Source of the DNA: Marinobacter lipolyticus SM19
Lineage (GTDB): Bacteria; Pseudomonadota; Gammaproteobacteria; Pseudomonadales; Oleiphilaceae
DNA length: 64,000 nt
Assembly (NCBI RefSeq): GCF_000397065.2
Contig: NZ_KE007306.1
Coordinates: 1,134,883 to 1,198,882, forward strand
Direction of reading: 5' to 3'
Under the pieces are notes generated by a model that was given only the letters and a program-made list of their open reading frames with translations, did no database searches and was not told the origin of the DNA. Below, one piece after another: positions 1 through 9,089 of this stretch. Position 1 is the first letter of the stretch. Every line of letters begins with the position of its first letter. A program made the position numbers and the translations under genes.

Positions 1-124
1 CTGTGAAGGGGAGGCCCACCCTGACCTATGGAAACCACGAGATATATCGACTTCACTGACGATTCCGTGAGATGTATACGAGCAGTATCTTTGCGTTATT
101 GTAGCGATAACCGGGAAGCCGGAA
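1..124. other. Left-edge stretch without a recognisable gene
   Basis: No convincing coding region is visible on either strand. The plus-strand frames close at about positions 6, 59 and 70, so the end of a rightward gene lying mostly outside the window is possible but cannot be shown. If so, the hairpin that follows would sit between convergent genes, as its relative at 18140-18251 does. Confidence 0.4.
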
Positions 125-236
125 TGGCGGTGGCGGGAAGGACGTCCCCGGAATTTCGAAGGCCATGGATGGCCTGAGAGAAGCGCACATGGATGTGCTC
201 GTAGCGGTTCCGGGGACGTCCTTCCCGCCACCGCCA
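125..236. repeat. Long perfect inverted repeat with structured 54-nt loop (copy 1)
   Basis: The arms 125-153 and 208-236 are perfectly complementary over 29 bp. The 54-nt loop (154-207) holds two small perfect hairpins, GGCCATGGATGGCC at 161-174 and GCACATGGATGTGC at 185-198, each able to close a TGGA tetraloop. The element lies 40 bp downstream of the slmA stop codon. There is no U-tract, so it is not a standard intrinsic terminator, although a 29-bp stem may block transcription or protect a 3' end. Its loop aligns without gaps to the loop of 18140-18251, while the arms are unrelated. Confidence 0.9.
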
Positions 237-276
237 CGCCCCCAAAGCTAGCAGGCTACCGAAGGCAGCTCAAAAG

Positions 277-864
277 TCAGCCCCAGACGCCTTCAGAAAC
301 CAGCCCCCAACTCTCGTCGAAGTCGGTCGAGGGCAAGCGGGAAAACGACGAACGGACGAACCGTTGAATCCGGCCTTCGATGAAGACCAGCACAAAGTCC
401 GCGCCGCGATTGGCACTGGTGCGGGGACGCAGGCCCTGGCGGATCTCGCCTTCCTTGAGGATCTGGCGAACCTGGGTTTCCAGGCGGTCGAAGAACTGGG
501 ACGCGCGCTTGCGCAGGGCCTCGTTTTCGCCCATCAGGGCGTCGCCGGTCAGCACGCAACACAGGCCGGGGTTGCGCTCGGCGAACACCAGAACCAGATT
601 GGCCACCTGCTGCAAACGTGCGCGGGCATCCTCCTGCTCCTGCAGGATCGTCTGGCAACGGCTGAAGACGGCTTCATCGGCGAAGTCGATCAGCGCCTCG
701 AACATCTTGCGCTTGCTGGGAAAGTGGCGGTACAACGCCGCCTCGGTGACACCTACGGATTTGGCCAGGCCGGCGGTGGTGATGCGGGCTCCGGGATCGG
801 TTTCCAGCAACTCTACCAACGCATGCAGGATCGCCTCCCGACGACTGGGTTTTTGATCGGTCAT
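277..864 (-). CDS. slmA: SlmA-like nucleoid occlusion factor (TetR family)
   Basis: A 195-residue TetR-fold protein. SlmA binds specific chromosomal sites and blocks FtsZ ring assembly over the nucleoid. The N-terminal helix-turn-helix lies at about residues 27-48, with the family stretch VTEAALYRHFPSK. Other SlmA-like features are ERNPGLCCVLTGDALM in the middle and RFVRSSF with a DFD..W motif near the C-terminus. The length matches the family (about 198 in E. coli). ATG at 864 aligns with known SlmA N-termini. It lies downstream of thiG in the same direction with about 100 bp between, and is followed by the large inverted repeat. A generic TetR repressor is the alternative, but these motifs favour SlmA. 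Confidence 0.88.
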   Translation of the reverse strand: MTDQKPSRREAILHALVELLETDPGARITTAGLAKSVGVTEAALYRHFPSKRKMFEALIDFADEAVFSRCQTILQEQEDARARLQQVANLVLVFAERNPGLCCVLTGDALMGENEALRKRASQFFDRLETQVRQILKEGEIRQGLRPRTSANRGADFVLVFIEGRIQRFVRSSFSRLPSTDFDESWGLVSEGVWG

Positions 865-901
865 GACAGGACTTCAGCGCTCTGTAACTGGGTTATTTTC
901 G

Positions 902-924
902 GGGCCGGTCTTTGGCGCCGGCCC
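902..924 (-). terminator. GC-rich hairpin between thiG and slmA
   Basis: GGGCCGG (902-908) pairs with CCGGCCC (918-924) around a 9-nt loop, 38 bp beyond the thiG stop codon. On the thiG strand no U-tract follows, so this is at best a weak or Rho-assisted terminator. The T-rich tract lies on the other side, where no gene would use it. Confidence 0.35.
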
Positions 925-962
925 TCAGTATTATTCAGTTTTTTACCGGATTGTTCACTAAA

Positions 963-1772
963 TCAGAAGAACGTGCCATCAATGGGCGAGGACGCACTCG
1001 CGTAAAGCTTCTTCGGCATCCGGCCCGCCAGATACGCTTCACGGCCCGCTTCCACACCGAGGCGCATGGCTCGGGCCATTTTGATCGGGTCCCTGGCCTG
1101 GGCGATGGCGGTGTTCATCAGCACGCCGTCGCAACCAAGCTCCATGGCGATGGTCGCATCCGAGGCGGTGCCGACACCGGCATCCACCAGCACCGGCACA
1201 TTGGCGTTCTCGACAATCAGACGAATGTTGTAACGGTTCTGGATACCCAGGCCCGATCCGATAGGCGCGCCCAGCGGCATGATGGCAATACAGCCCATGT
1301 CTTCCAGGCGCTTGGCCAGCAGCGGATCGTCGGAACAATAGACCATGACCTTGAAGCCGTCTTTGATCAGCTCTTCGGCGGCCACCAGGGTTTCGGTCAT
1401 GTTCGGGTACAGGGTTTTCTCCTCGCCCAGCACTTCCAGTTTCACCAGGTCATGGCCGTCCAGCAGTTCCCGCGCCAGTTTGCAGGTGCGGACCGCATCC
1501 TTCGCGGTGAAGCAACCGGCAGTATTGGGCAGGATGGTGTAGGTGTCCGGGGAAATCACGTCGAGCAGGTTGGGCTCGTCGGGGTTCTGCCCCAGATTGG
1601 TCCGGCGTACCGCCACGGTGACGATTTCCGCACCGCTGGCTTCAATGGCATGGCCGGTTTCCATGAGGTCCCGATATTTACCGGTCCCCACAAGCAGACG
1701 TGACTGGTAAACACGGCCGGCGAGTTCGAGGGGTTTGTCTTCTGGAAGCTGAATAGTCGGTTGTTCGCTCAT
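963..1772 (-). CDS. thiG: Thiazole synthase ThiG
   Basis: 269 residues. ThiG forms the thiazole phosphate ring of thiamine in the cytoplasm from deoxyxylulose phosphate, dehydroglycine and sulfur carried by ThiS thiocarboxylate. The Schiff-base lysine lies in VKLEVLG. The TIM-barrel phosphate-binding features are [11 protein letters not shown] and [13 protein letters not shown] place the start at ATG 1772 (MSEQPTIQ) because AGGAAGG lies just upstream. A longer reading to 1826 adds 18 residues not expected in the family. It follows thiS by 70 bp in the same direction, so carrier and synthase are likely cotranscribed. Confidence 0.95.
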   Translation of the reverse strand: MSEQPTIQLPEDKPLELAGRVYQSRLLVGTGKYRDLMETGHAIEASGAEIVTVAVRRTNLGQNPDEPNLLDVISPDTYTILPNTAGCFTAKDAVRTCKLARELLDGHDLVKLEVLGEEKTLYPNMTETLVAAEELIKDGFKVMVYCSDDPLLAKRLEDMGCIAIMPLGAPIGSGLGIQNRYNIRLIVENANVPVLVDAGVGTASDATIAMELGCDGVLMNTAIAQARDPIKMARAMRLGVEAGREAYLAGRMPKKLYASASSPIDGTFF

Positions 1773-1842
1773 AACCTTCCTGAGGCTGTATGGAATATTG
1801 GGAGTGTCGTCGACCGGGTTAGCCACATTAATGCGGCATTAC

Positions 1843-2043
1843 TCAGCCACCGCCGATGGCGTGCACCACTTCGACCCGGTCGCCTTCGCTCAGGCGGAAA
1901 TCCGGATGTTGGCTGCGGGGCACGATGTCTTCGTTGACCTCCACGGCCAGCCGTTTGCCCGTCAGGGCCATGTGTTCAATCAGATCTGCGATGGTTGCCT
2001 CGGTCGGCAGTTCTAAACCATCACCGTTTACCTGAACCTGCAT
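1843..2043 (-). CDS. thiS: Sulfur carrier protein ThiS
   Basis: A 66-residue ubiquitin-like protein ending in Gly-Gly-Gly. The C-terminal diglycine is adenylated and thiocarboxylated to carry sulfur to ThiG. The fold is suggested by MQVQVNGDG at the start and a conserved VAVEVNED-like strand (here LAVEVNEDIV), followed by GDRVEVVHAIGGG. AGAGGT lies four bases before the ATG. It sits directly before thiG and two bases after the DUF423 gene, in a compact minus-strand series that starts with the surA group. Confidence 0.95.
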   Translation of the reverse strand: MQVQVNGDGLELPTEATIADLIEHMALTGKRLAVEVNEDIVPRSQHPDFRLSEGDRVEVVHAIGGG

Positions 2044-2045
2044 GT

Positions 2046-2432
2046 TTACCTCTGTGAATCTCTCTGACGCCGCAGTCCGGCGATCAATACCAGGGCCCAG
2101 CCCACCATAAAACAGCCACCACCGATGGGAGTGATCGGCCCTACCCAGCGAATGTCCGTCAGCACCAGCACGTATAGGCTACCGCTGAACAGCACGATAC
2201 CCAGCAGGAAAAATCCCGAGGCAAACGCCAACAGACGGCGGTGTAACCCCATCCCCATCAGTATCGCCACGAGTATCAACGTTATCGAATGGTATACCTG
2301 ATAGGTGACGGCGGTCTGAAAAACTTCAAGGCCCCGGGCGCTGACCATGTCCCTCAGGCCATGGGCACCCAAAGCACCGGCCATGACCGCGACCAGTGCC
2401 AACAGGGCACCGATCACCAGAGGTGGGCGCAT
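2046..2432 (-). CDS. DUF423 family small membrane protein
   Basis: About 128 residues with four predicted membrane helices. The N-terminal pattern GALLALVAVMAGALGAHGL is typical of DUF423 (YgdD-like) inner-membrane proteins, whose function is not established. I prefer ATG 2432, 14 nt past the apaH stop. A GTG at 2456 would add eight residues, overlap apaH, and has GGAG about 12 nt upstream, so the start is uncertain. The position between apaH and thiS looks operonic but suggests no functional link. Confidence 0.8.
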   Translation of the reverse strand: MRPPLVIGALLALVAVMAGALGAHGLRDMVSARGLEVFQTAVTYQVYHSITLILVAILMGMGLHRRLLAFASGFFLLGIVLFSGSLYVLVLTDIRWVGPITPIGGGCFMVGWALVLIAGLRRQRDSQR

Positions 2433-2445
2433 GACATCAATATGC

Positions 2446-3246
2446 CTAGCAGTCACAGTGAATCTTTTCTCCGCTGTCCAGGTTCATGATGGTCAGCGCT
2501 CCGCCCCAGACGCACCCGGTGTCCAGGCCAATGAACTGATCCTTGCCGGTTTTGCCTTCCAGGGCCGCCCAGTGACCAAAGATCACTTTGACATTGTCCC
2601 TGCGGGGAAACTCGAACCAGGGGGCAAACCCTTCCGGGGCACTGTTCGCCGACTCTTTGGTGGCCAGTTCCAGAGTGCCATCTGCTGTGATAAAGCGCAT
2701 GCGGGTAAAGTAATTGGTGATTATCCGCCACCGGTCCATCCCGGTCAGGCTGTCATCCCAGCGCTCGGGCTTATTGCCATACATGTGGGTGAAGTATTCC
2801 TCCGCAGCACTACCGGCAATGACCGATTCCACTTCCCGTGCATGTGCGACCGCCTGTTCTGGCGTCCAGATATGCGGTAGGCCTGCATGGGCCATGAAAA
2901 GGTTGCGGGCAGAATCATGGATACAGAGTCTCTGTTGCCGCAACCAGTCCACCAGCCGAGCCTGATCCGGAGCGTCCAGGATACCATCCAGAGTGTCCTT
3001 CTTGCGGGTCTGGTGACCACCCAAAGCGACCGCCAGCAAATGCAGGTCGTGGTTACCCAGAGCCACGACGCCGGATTCTCCAAGTCCTTCAATGAACCTC
3101 AGGGTTTCCAGTGACGCCGGCCCCCGGTTGATCAGGTCCCCGGCCACCCAGAGCCGATCTCGGGATGGCGAAAAGTCCACTTTGTCCAGAACGTCCCGCA
3201 GGCGATCGTAGCAGCCCTGGATATCGCCGATGGCATAGTCAGTCAT
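2446..3246 (-). CDS. apaH: Bis(5'-nucleosyl)-tetraphosphatase, symmetrical (ApaH)
   Basis: 266 residues. ApaH splits Ap4A into two ADP and can remove Np4 caps from RNA. The metallophosphatase motifs appear in order: GDIQGCYDRL near the N-terminus, GDLINRGPAS, GNHDLHL, and a later GHWA histidine. ATG 3246 is chosen because GGAGAG precedes it by a few bases and the protein then begins MTDYAIGDIQG, as in the family. A longer frame to 3288 is unlikely. The gene overlaps the rsmA stop by 8 bp. ApaG, usually encoded between these two genes in Pseudomonas and enterics, is absent here. Confidence 0.95.
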   Translation of the reverse strand: MTDYAIGDIQGCYDRLRDVLDKVDFSPSRDRLWVAGDLINRGPASLETLRFIEGLGESGVVALGNHDLHLLAVALGGHQTRKKDTLDGILDAPDQARLVDWLRQQRLCIHDSARNLFMAHAGLPHIWTPEQAVAHAREVESVIAGSAAEEYFTHMYGNKPERWDDSLTGMDRWRIITNYFTRMRFITADGTLELATKESANSAPEGFAPWFEFPRRDNVKVIFGHWAALEGKTGKDQFIGLDTGCVWGGALTIMNLDSGEKIHCDC

Positions 3247-4069
3247 CACTCTCCCCGTTCTGCACCGGGTTGTCAGCTTTACGGTCAACCAACATGTCTG
3301 CGATCGCTACGTATTCCGCCAACCCCAGGTTCTCTGGTCGCAGTCCGTCATTAATGCCCAGACTCTGCAGCTGCTCGACAGTCACCAACCCTGCCAGAGC
3401 CTTGCGCAGGGTTTTGCGGCGAGCATTGAACGCGGTCCTGACAACAGATTGCAACGTACCGAGGTCTTTGGCCGGGTGTGGCAAAGCGGTATGCGGCACC
3501 ATCCGAACAATGGCGGAATCTACCTTCGGTGCCGGCCGGAATGCCCCGGCACCAACTTCAAACAACGGCTGAACCCTGCAGAAATACTGGGTCATGATAC
3601 CCAGGCGACCGTAGTTGTTATCCCCGGGTACGGCGGCCATTCTCTGCACTACTTCCTTCTGCAGCATGAAGTGCATGTCCTGCACGACGCCTGAGTAGCT
3701 GAGCAGGTGAAAAATCAGCGGCGTGGAGATGTTGTACGGCAGATTTCCAATAATTCTCAGCGGCTTGTCGCCGGCCAGCTGGCTGAAATCGAACTTCAGG
3801 GCGTCCGCTTCGTGAATCCGGAAATCCGGGTAGTTGAAGAACTTGGTACGCAGCACCGGGATGAGATCACGGTCAAGCTCCACCACCTGCAATGCCGGGT
3901 TTACCGACAGGATTTCTTCGGTAATGGCACCCAGGCCGGGACCGATTTCCACGATGGCGTCGTCAGGTTTGGGGTTGATGGCACGAATGATGCGCTCGAT
4001 CACGCCGGGATCGTGAAGGAAGTTCTGCCCGAACCGTTTTCTGGCCTGATGGCCTGGTTTGTTGCTCAC
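3239..4069 (-). CDS. rsmA: 16S rRNA dimethyladenosine transferase RsmA (KsgA)
   Basis: 276 residues. It dimethylates two adjacent adenines near the 3' end of 16S rRNA during small-subunit maturation. GQNFLHD opens the protein, VEIGPGLGAITE forms the SAM site and NLPYNIS is the catalytic N(L)PY motif. The start is taken as GTG 4069, giving VSNKPGHQARKRFGQNF with an AGAGAG upstream. A 39-residue upstream extension is open but runs across the pdxA 3' end and is not family-like. Only one base separates it from the pdxA stop, and its own stop lies inside apaH, so translational coupling is likely. Confidence 0.95.
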   Translation of the reverse strand: MSNKPGHQARKRFGQNFLHDPGVIERIIRAINPKPDDAIVEIGPGLGAITEEILSVNPALQVVELDRDLIPVLRTKFFNYPDFRIHEADALKFDFSQLAGDKPLRIIGNLPYNISTPLIFHLLSYSGVVQDMHFMLQKEVVQRMAAVPGDNNYGRLGIMTQYFCRVQPLFEVGAGAFRPAPKVDSAIVRMVPHTALPHPAKDLGTLQSVVRTAFNARRKTLRKALAGLVTVEQLQSLGINDGLRPENLGLAEYVAIADMLVDRKADNPVQNGESDD

Positions 4070-4070
4070 A

Positions 4071-5072
4071 CTAGCTCTCTTTTGCCAACTTTCGGTGAAT
4101 CGCCATCTGCTCACCGACCTTGATGGCGGCATGTAAGCTACCCGCATCCGCGGTGCCAGTGCCGGCCAGATCAAGGGCGGTACCATGGTCTACCGAGGTA
4201 CGGACGATGGGTAACCCGAGGGTAATATTAACTGCGCGGCCGAAGCCCTGGAACTTCAGTACGGGTAAACCCTGGTCGTGGTACATGGCCAGGGCGGCAT
4301 CGGCGTTATCCAGCCAATGAGGGGTAAACAGGGTGTCTGCCGGCAACGGCCCGGTCAGGGTCATGCCCTCGGCACGCAGCTTGTCGAGCGTTGGCTCAAT
4401 GACCTCCAGCTCTTCCCGCCCGAGGTGGCCACTTTCACCGGCATGGGGGTTGAGGCCGGCAACAAGAATGCGCGGCTGTTCGATGCCAAAGAAGGTTTGC
4501 AGATCGGCGTTAAGAATTCGGATCACCTGGACCAAACGTTCCGGAGTGATCGCCGCGGCTACGTTTTTCAGGGGCAAATGAGTGGTGACCAGCGCCACCC
4601 TCAGATCCTCGGTGGCCAACATCATCACCACCCGTTCAACGCCACAGAGTTCCTGCAGGAACTCGGTATGGCCGCTGAAAACGATACCAGCGTCATTGAT
4701 TACACCCTTGTGGACCGGCGCGGTGACCATGCCATCAAACACCCCATCCAGGCACCCTTGTGCGGCAATCCGCAAGGTCTCGAGCACGTACTGACTGTTG
4801 CCGGCATTCAAGCGACCGGGTTCTGTACTGGCCAATCCGTCAACGTGGTACACGGAGAGGTGCCCCGGTTCCCTGGTCGCCACGTCACCAGGTTGCCACG
4901 ACTCCAGTATCACCTCGATACCAAGCTGCGTAGCCCTCGCCTCCAGAAGTTCCCTGGCAGCCACCACGACAATGCCCGGCTGACGCACTTCGGCCGCCAG
5001 CTGCAGGCACAGTTCCGGGCCGATACCCGCCGGCTCACCGGCGGTCAGGGCAAGGGTTACCGGGGCGGTCAT
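4071..5072 (-). CDS. pdxA: 4-hydroxythreonine-4-phosphate dehydrogenase PdxA
   Basis: 333 residues. PdxA oxidises 4-phosphohydroxythreonine in the DXP-dependent pyridoxal phosphate pathway, using NAD and a divalent metal. Family features include TAGEPAGIGPEL at the N-terminus, VTAPVHKGVIN, SGHTEFLQE with a metal-ligand histidine, LNPHAGESGH, and MYHDQGLPVLKF near the C-terminus. The ATG overlaps the surA stop as ATGA, giving strong coupling to surA upstream. rsmA follows after a single base. Confidence 0.96.
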   Translation of the reverse strand: MTAPVTLALTAGEPAGIGPELCLQLAAEVRQPGIVVVAARELLEARATQLGIEVILESWQPGDVATREPGHLSVYHVDGLASTEPGRLNAGNSQYVLETLRIAAQGCLDGVFDGMVTAPVHKGVINDAGIVFSGHTEFLQELCGVERVVMMLATEDLRVALVTTHLPLKNVAAAITPERLVQVIRILNADLQTFFGIEQPRILVAGLNPHAGESGHLGREELEVIEPTLDKLRAEGMTLTGPLPADTLFTPHWLDNADAALAMYHDQGLPVLKFQGFGRAVNITLGLPIVRTSVDHGTALDLAGTGTADAGSLHAAIKVGEQMAIHRKLAKES

Positions 5073-6403
5073 GATTGCTGCGATTCCTCAGTCTCTTGCG
5101 CGTATTCATCCTTGAACTCAACGAACGCCTCATCACGAATTTCCCGCAGCCAGTTTTGCAACTCGGTATCGAACTTTCGACGGTATATCGCCTGACGGGC
5201 TTCCGATTCGCGAACTTCGCCGCTGATGTCCTTCTGACGGCGATCCTGTACCTCCAGGATATGCCAACCAAACTGGGACCGGAACGGCCCTTTCAGCTCA
5301 CCAACATCCGCTGCCATCATGGCCTGTTCAAATTCAGGCACCATCTGACCGGGACTGACCCAGCCCAGATTTCCGCCATCGGAACCGGACACGGGATCAT
5401 CAGAATGCTCCCGAGCCAGTACGGCGAAATCGGCGCCGTCACGAAGCTGCTGATACAGGTCGCGGATGGCACTTTCAGCCTGGGACTCCGAGACCGTCTC
5501 GCTGGTCCGCACCAGTATATGACGCACCTTCGACTGTTCGATCACCTGATTGCTCTCACCGCCACGACGATCGCGAACCATCACCAGATGAAAGCCGTTG
5601 TTGTTACCCATCACCTGAGATGGCACGCCGGTTTCAAGATCCGGCACGACGGATTCCAGCAGTGACGGCAGCTGACTTCTTCTCCGCCAGCCCATGTCGC
5701 CACCTTCCAACGCGTTGGCCGCATCGGATTCAGCCACAGCGACTTCGCGGAAGTCACGACCGCTGACAATCTCCGAGCGCAGGCGTTCGGCCTTTTCACG
5801 GGCCGCGGCAACCGCTGACTCATCGTTCGGATTGTCGACCTCTATATAGATATACGCCAGTCGATACTCCTCATTACTGGGTTCACGGGTGGAGAGTGCC
5901 TGCAGGTAGTTTTCCACCTCGCGGTCAGTGACACGCACGCGATTGCCCACCTGACGCTGCTGCACACGGCGGGCGAGCATCTCGTTGCGGATCTGCTCGC
6001 GGGCCTCCCGGTAACTGACGCCTTCTGCCGCCAGTTGCTGTTCAAACTGGGCCAGAGTCATGTTGTTGCGCTGGGCAATGCCGGCCATGGTTTCGTTCAG
6101 CTCGTTGTCACTGATCCGCATGCCGCCACGCTCCGCCATCTGCAGCTGGATTGACTCGGTGATCAGCTGATCCAACACCCGCTCCTCAAGGATATCCCTT
6201 GGTGGCAATCCGGTCCCTTGAGCCTGCAGCCTCCCTACGATGGTATCAATGCGGTTATCCAGCTCACTCTGCAGGATTACACCATCGTCTACGATGGCCA
6301 CTACCCGATCCAGTGGCTGACGTTCAGCCTGCGCGACCGAAGTCACCATCATCGCCAGGAGGACCAATACTGTTTTTGCGCAATGGCGAAGGTTCGCCTT
6401 CAT
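5069..6403 (-). CDS. surA: Periplasmic chaperone/peptidyl-prolyl isomerase SurA
   Basis: 444 residues. SurA escorts unfolded outer-membrane proteins, including LptD, across the periplasm. Residues 1-26 form a signal peptide ending near VAQAE. The N-terminal chaperone domain contains VAIVDDGVILQSELD, and two parvulin domains follow at about 170-270 and 285-385. The second has the classic VRHILVRT, DDPVSGSDGGNLGW and FGWHILEV blocks. ATG 6403 has AGAGGTGA four bases upstream, so the open frame up to 6451 is not needed. It lies 54 bp after lptD, its best-known client. Confidence 0.96.
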   Translation of the reverse strand: MKANLRHCAKTVLVLLAMMVTSVAQAERQPLDRVVAIVDDGVILQSELDNRIDTIVGRLQAQGTGLPPRDILEERVLDQLITESIQLQMAERGGMRISDNELNETMAGIAQRNNMTLAQFEQQLAAEGVSYREAREQIRNEMLARRVQQRQVGNRVRVTDREVENYLQALSTREPSNEEYRLAYIYIEVDNPNDESAVAAAREKAERLRSEIVSGRDFREVAVAESDAANALEGGDMGWRRRSQLPSLLESVVPDLETGVPSQVMGNNNGFHLVMVRDRRGGESNQVIEQSKVRHILVRTSETVSESQAESAIRDLYQQLRDGADFAVLAREHSDDPVSGSDGGNLGWVSPGQMVPEFEQAMMAADVGELKGPFRSQFGWHILEVQDRRQKDISGEVRESEARQAIYRRKFDTELQNWLREIRDEAFVEFKDEYAQETEESQQS

Positions 6404-6457
6404 AATCACCTCTGATAAATGAACATTCTTTCTGCGGAACGCCCGCGACACGCTGCT

Positions 6458-8887
6458 TTAGTCATATCTTGTAGCCGCACCGCCAAAACGACGGCGTTCC
6501 CGCTCATCAAATCCGTAGATGGCTTCGGAGATCCGGTCGGAGGAGCCGCCGCTGCCACCCAGCCCCTTGAGCTGAATCTGAAACAGCATGCGGCTTTCCA
6601 GCTTCTCATCATCGGTCAGGTAGTTCTGGTGAACCACCTGAACACTCCAGCAACAATTATTGTATTCGAGACCCGCCAGTGAGCCGACTGTGCGATCCAG
6701 CTGAGAATCGTAGACCCAACGGCCAATCAGACTAACACGGTCTGTGACAGGAAAAACCGCCCCGATATCCGACTGTTCCAGTTCATTTCGACTGTAGGTG
6801 TGGCCCAGTGTCGCCAGGTATCGGTAATCCTCGGAATGGAAGATAAGCTGGCTACGCCCTTCCTCCGTCTTCTGGGTATCCGGATCCCATAAACCGGAGC
6901 TGCGGATGTCCAGGTTCTCAAGTGGCCGCAACAGCACTTCCCCCGCTAACGGGGAATCGCTGCGGTCATCCGCCCCCTGCCCGCTCAGCGTCACTTCCCT
7001 ATCGTCGTAATAGTGTACCTGGCCGATGCTGAACCGGGCCCGCTCCGCCCCGCTGACCAGGTCATTGAAACGACTGGTCAGGGCCACCGTCAACTGATTC
7101 GCGTCCCCGACCCGGTCACCGCCGGTGAACCGGTTACGTTGGAACAAGCGGTCAAAACTGAACGAGCGCAGTGCGGTATCAAAATCGGGGATGTCGTCCT
7201 GGTCGGCGTCGGCGTCAGCCCAGGCGTAATACATACGGGGCTCCAGCGTCTGATTGTAGGGAATATCGAACAGGCTGGACTGGCGATCAAAGTAGAGTCC
7301 CGAGTCCCACTCGAACACGGGTACGGTGCGATCGAAACCGGCACTTTTCAGCTCGTAGTCTTCCAGCTCATAACGTGTGTAGTCCAGGCTGACGGATGGG
7401 CGGGTAAAGCCCCACAGCGCCCGCAGCGGCAGCGCCACTTCCGGTATGGCCCGCAGCCGCTGACCGTTGGCCCGGTCCAGGCCGGTCAATTCGGCGTTGT
7501 CCCGGTAAAAATAGGTGTACTGGCTGTCGAGGTTGGTTTCCACCGGCCCAAGGTCGGTAGTCATGCCGTAGATCACTTCCGGCAATTGGGCATACGGCTT
7601 ATTGCGCTCGGCAATGCGCTCGGAGACCGTCTGGTAGCCGTTGGCATACACTTCGAAGTACTGCCAATCGTCCTGATAGCGGGCCCCACCGCGACGTTGC
7701 AGGTGCGTGGTCTGATTGATTTCCAGGTTCTGGTTCAGGTCACTCAGGTAATCTTCGTCGCTGACTACGGAGTAATCCCCATAAGCAGTCCAGCCACCAC
7801 CGAAGCCGGCACGGGTAGTGAAATCCAGCGCCCAGCGTTCTCCGTCCTCGCCCGGAAACTCGTCCTGATATTCCAGGTCATTGCCGATATAGCCGAGCTG
7901 AAGAACCGATTCACCCCAGGGGCTCAGGTAACGGCCTTCCAATTCGTTAAACAGGCCCCGGCCGTGGATATACTGCGGCGTCAGGGTGGCGTCGTAGTGA
8001 GGCGCCAGGTTCAAGTAATAGGGTACCGACAGGTAGGCACCGCTGCCCGCATTGGAGGTTCCGAATGAGGGATACAGAAAACCGGTCTTGCGACGGTCAT
8101 CAATGGGGAAGCTGGCATAAGGCCAATAAAATACCGGCACGTCCTTGATCTCGAGCCGAACATGTTTGGCGGTCCCGAAACCTTCCCCCTGATCAAGGTG
8201 GATATCAGAGGCGACGATGGACCAGTCGTTCTGGTTGGGCGCACAGGTGGTCAATGTCCCATCACGGATCAACACCTGGTCCTCGGCAATGCGTGACAGG
8301 GTTTCCGCCGAGCCACGCATCTCCGCGCCATGGAGCAGGAAGGTGGCCGTGTTAATGTCAAAGCGACCGCTATTCACATCGTAGCCCGCCTGTTCACCCG
8401 TGAGCAGAAACGCCTCGCCCCGACTGACCAGAGGCCCTGCCACGGTCACAGTACCGTCCAGCTGGTTATAGCGGGCTTCCGAGCCCGTCACCGAAAACCG
8501 TCCCTGACGCATTTGTACGTCGCCCTTCAGGTACAATTCGGAGTCCAGTTCGTAACGGGCAGAGAGTCCACTGGCATGCAGGGGCTGCTCCGAATCCGGC
8601 GTGGTTCCGAACATCCCGCTGCCATTTCCGGGGACCGTCATCGACGCTTCCGACGGCAGGTAGCCGCCCTCGCAGAATGCCGGCAGCGTATTGCTGACCG
8701 ACTCAGGCAACTCAGACCTCGGACGCCAATCGATCTCCGCAGCGGTGGGCGCCGCCTCAGCCCCGGTTACTGCGCAGGACCACGCTGACACCAGCAACAT
8801 GACACCCGCTCCGGACACTCGTTGCAGCCCCCATGGGTGCCGCAACCGTTGGGCCGGTATTCGCAGGTTCCTTGCTGGGACTGGCAC
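6458..8887 (-). CDS. lptD: LPS-assembly outer membrane protein LptD
   Basis: 809 residues counted from a GTG start. LptD, with LptE, inserts lipopolysaccharide into the outer leaflet of the outer membrane. A signal peptide is followed by an OstA/LptA-like jellyroll (about 100-240) and a beta-barrel rich in alternating aromatic residues. Adjacent cysteines in NNCCWSVQ near the C-terminus and an early cysteine in CEGGYL fit the disulfide arrangement needed for LptD maturation. AAGGAA lies about 10 nt before the GTG. An in-frame start further in would shorten the long n-region, so the exact start is uncertain. surA follows in the same direction. Confidence 0.95.
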   Translation of the reverse strand: MPVPARNLRIPAQRLRHPWGLQRVSGAGVMLLVSAWSCAVTGAEAAPTAAEIDWRPRSELPESVSNTLPAFCEGGYLPSEASMTVPGNGSGMFGTTPDSEQPLHASGLSARYELDSELYLKGDVQMRQGRFSVTGSEARYNQLDGTVTVAGPLVSRGEAFLLTGEQAGYDVNSGRFDINTATFLLHGAEMRGSAETLSRIAEDQVLIRDGTLTTCAPNQNDWSIVASDIHLDQGEGFGTAKHVRLEIKDVPVFYWPYASFPIDDRRKTGFLYPSFGTSNAGSGAYLSVPYYLNLAPHYDATLTPQYIHGRGLFNELEGRYLSPWGESVLQLGYIGNDLEYQDEFPGEDGERWALDFTTRAGFGGGWTAYGDYSVVSDEDYLSDLNQNLEINQTTHLQRRGGARYQDDWQYFEVYANGYQTVSERIAERNKPYAQLPEVIYGMTTDLGPVETNLDSQYTYFYRDNAELTGLDRANGQRLRAIPEVALPLRALWGFTRPSVSLDYTRYELEDYELKSAGFDRTVPVFEWDSGLYFDRQSSLFDIPYNQTLEPRMYYAWADADADQDDIPDFDTALRSFSFDRLFQRNRFTGGDRVGDANQLTVALTSRFNDLVSGAERARFSIGQVHYYDDREVTLSGQGADDRSDSPLAGEVLLRPLENLDIRSSGLWDPDTQKTEEGRSQLIFHSEDYRYLATLGHTYSRNELEQSDIGAVFPVTDRVSLIGRWVYDSQLDRTVGSLAGLEYNNCCWSVQVVHQNYLTDDEKLESRMLFQIQLKGLGGSGGSSDRISEAIYGFDERERRRFGGAATRYD

Positions 8888-8943
8888 GGTGGTCGGGTTC
8901 CTTTCAAGTGGCTTGAGGGCTCAGGCATTTTTAACAGCCGCCT

Positions 8944-8972
8944 AGTTTACACGGGGCTCCCCGCCTTGTTAA
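8944..8972 (-). promoter_or_regulatory. Candidate sigma-70 promoter for lptD-surA
   Basis: On the minus strand TTAACA (8972-8967) and TAAACT (8949-8944) are separated by exactly 17 bp, about 57 bp before the lptD start. This matches five of six and four of six consensus positions. No sigma-E-like GGAACTT box is visible, although E. coli uses sigma-E for this operon. The divergent amgK gene has a TATACT at 9012-9017 that may be its own -10 box. Confidence 0.5.
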
Positions 8973-9089
8973 CGGAAACCCGACTTTGCTGCAAAACCGT
9001 TTTACCCTCTCTATACTGATCTGCTAACTTCCAGCTCTTTCAGGGAGCCTCTGAATAACATTCACCTTGTCAGGACAATCGCCCGTTTC

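Noticed and set aside
1798..2016. Small plus-strand frame opposite thiS, and a possible TPP riboswitch before thiS-thiG
   Set aside because: thiS starts two bases from the upstream gene's stop, leaving no room for a riboswitch, and the opposite frame has no support.
2347..2880. 177-codon open frame opposite the DUF423 and apaH genes
   Set aside because: Both minus-strand genes carry clear family motifs; the plus-strand frame does not.
7013..8068. 351-codon open frame opposite lptD
   Set aside because: Antisense to lptD, no motif, no supporting ribosome site that I could trust.
8888..8960. Sigma-E promoter for lptD-surA by analogy with E. coli
   Set aside because: No GGAACTT-like -35 element was found; a sigma-70-like pair at the right spacing explains the region better.
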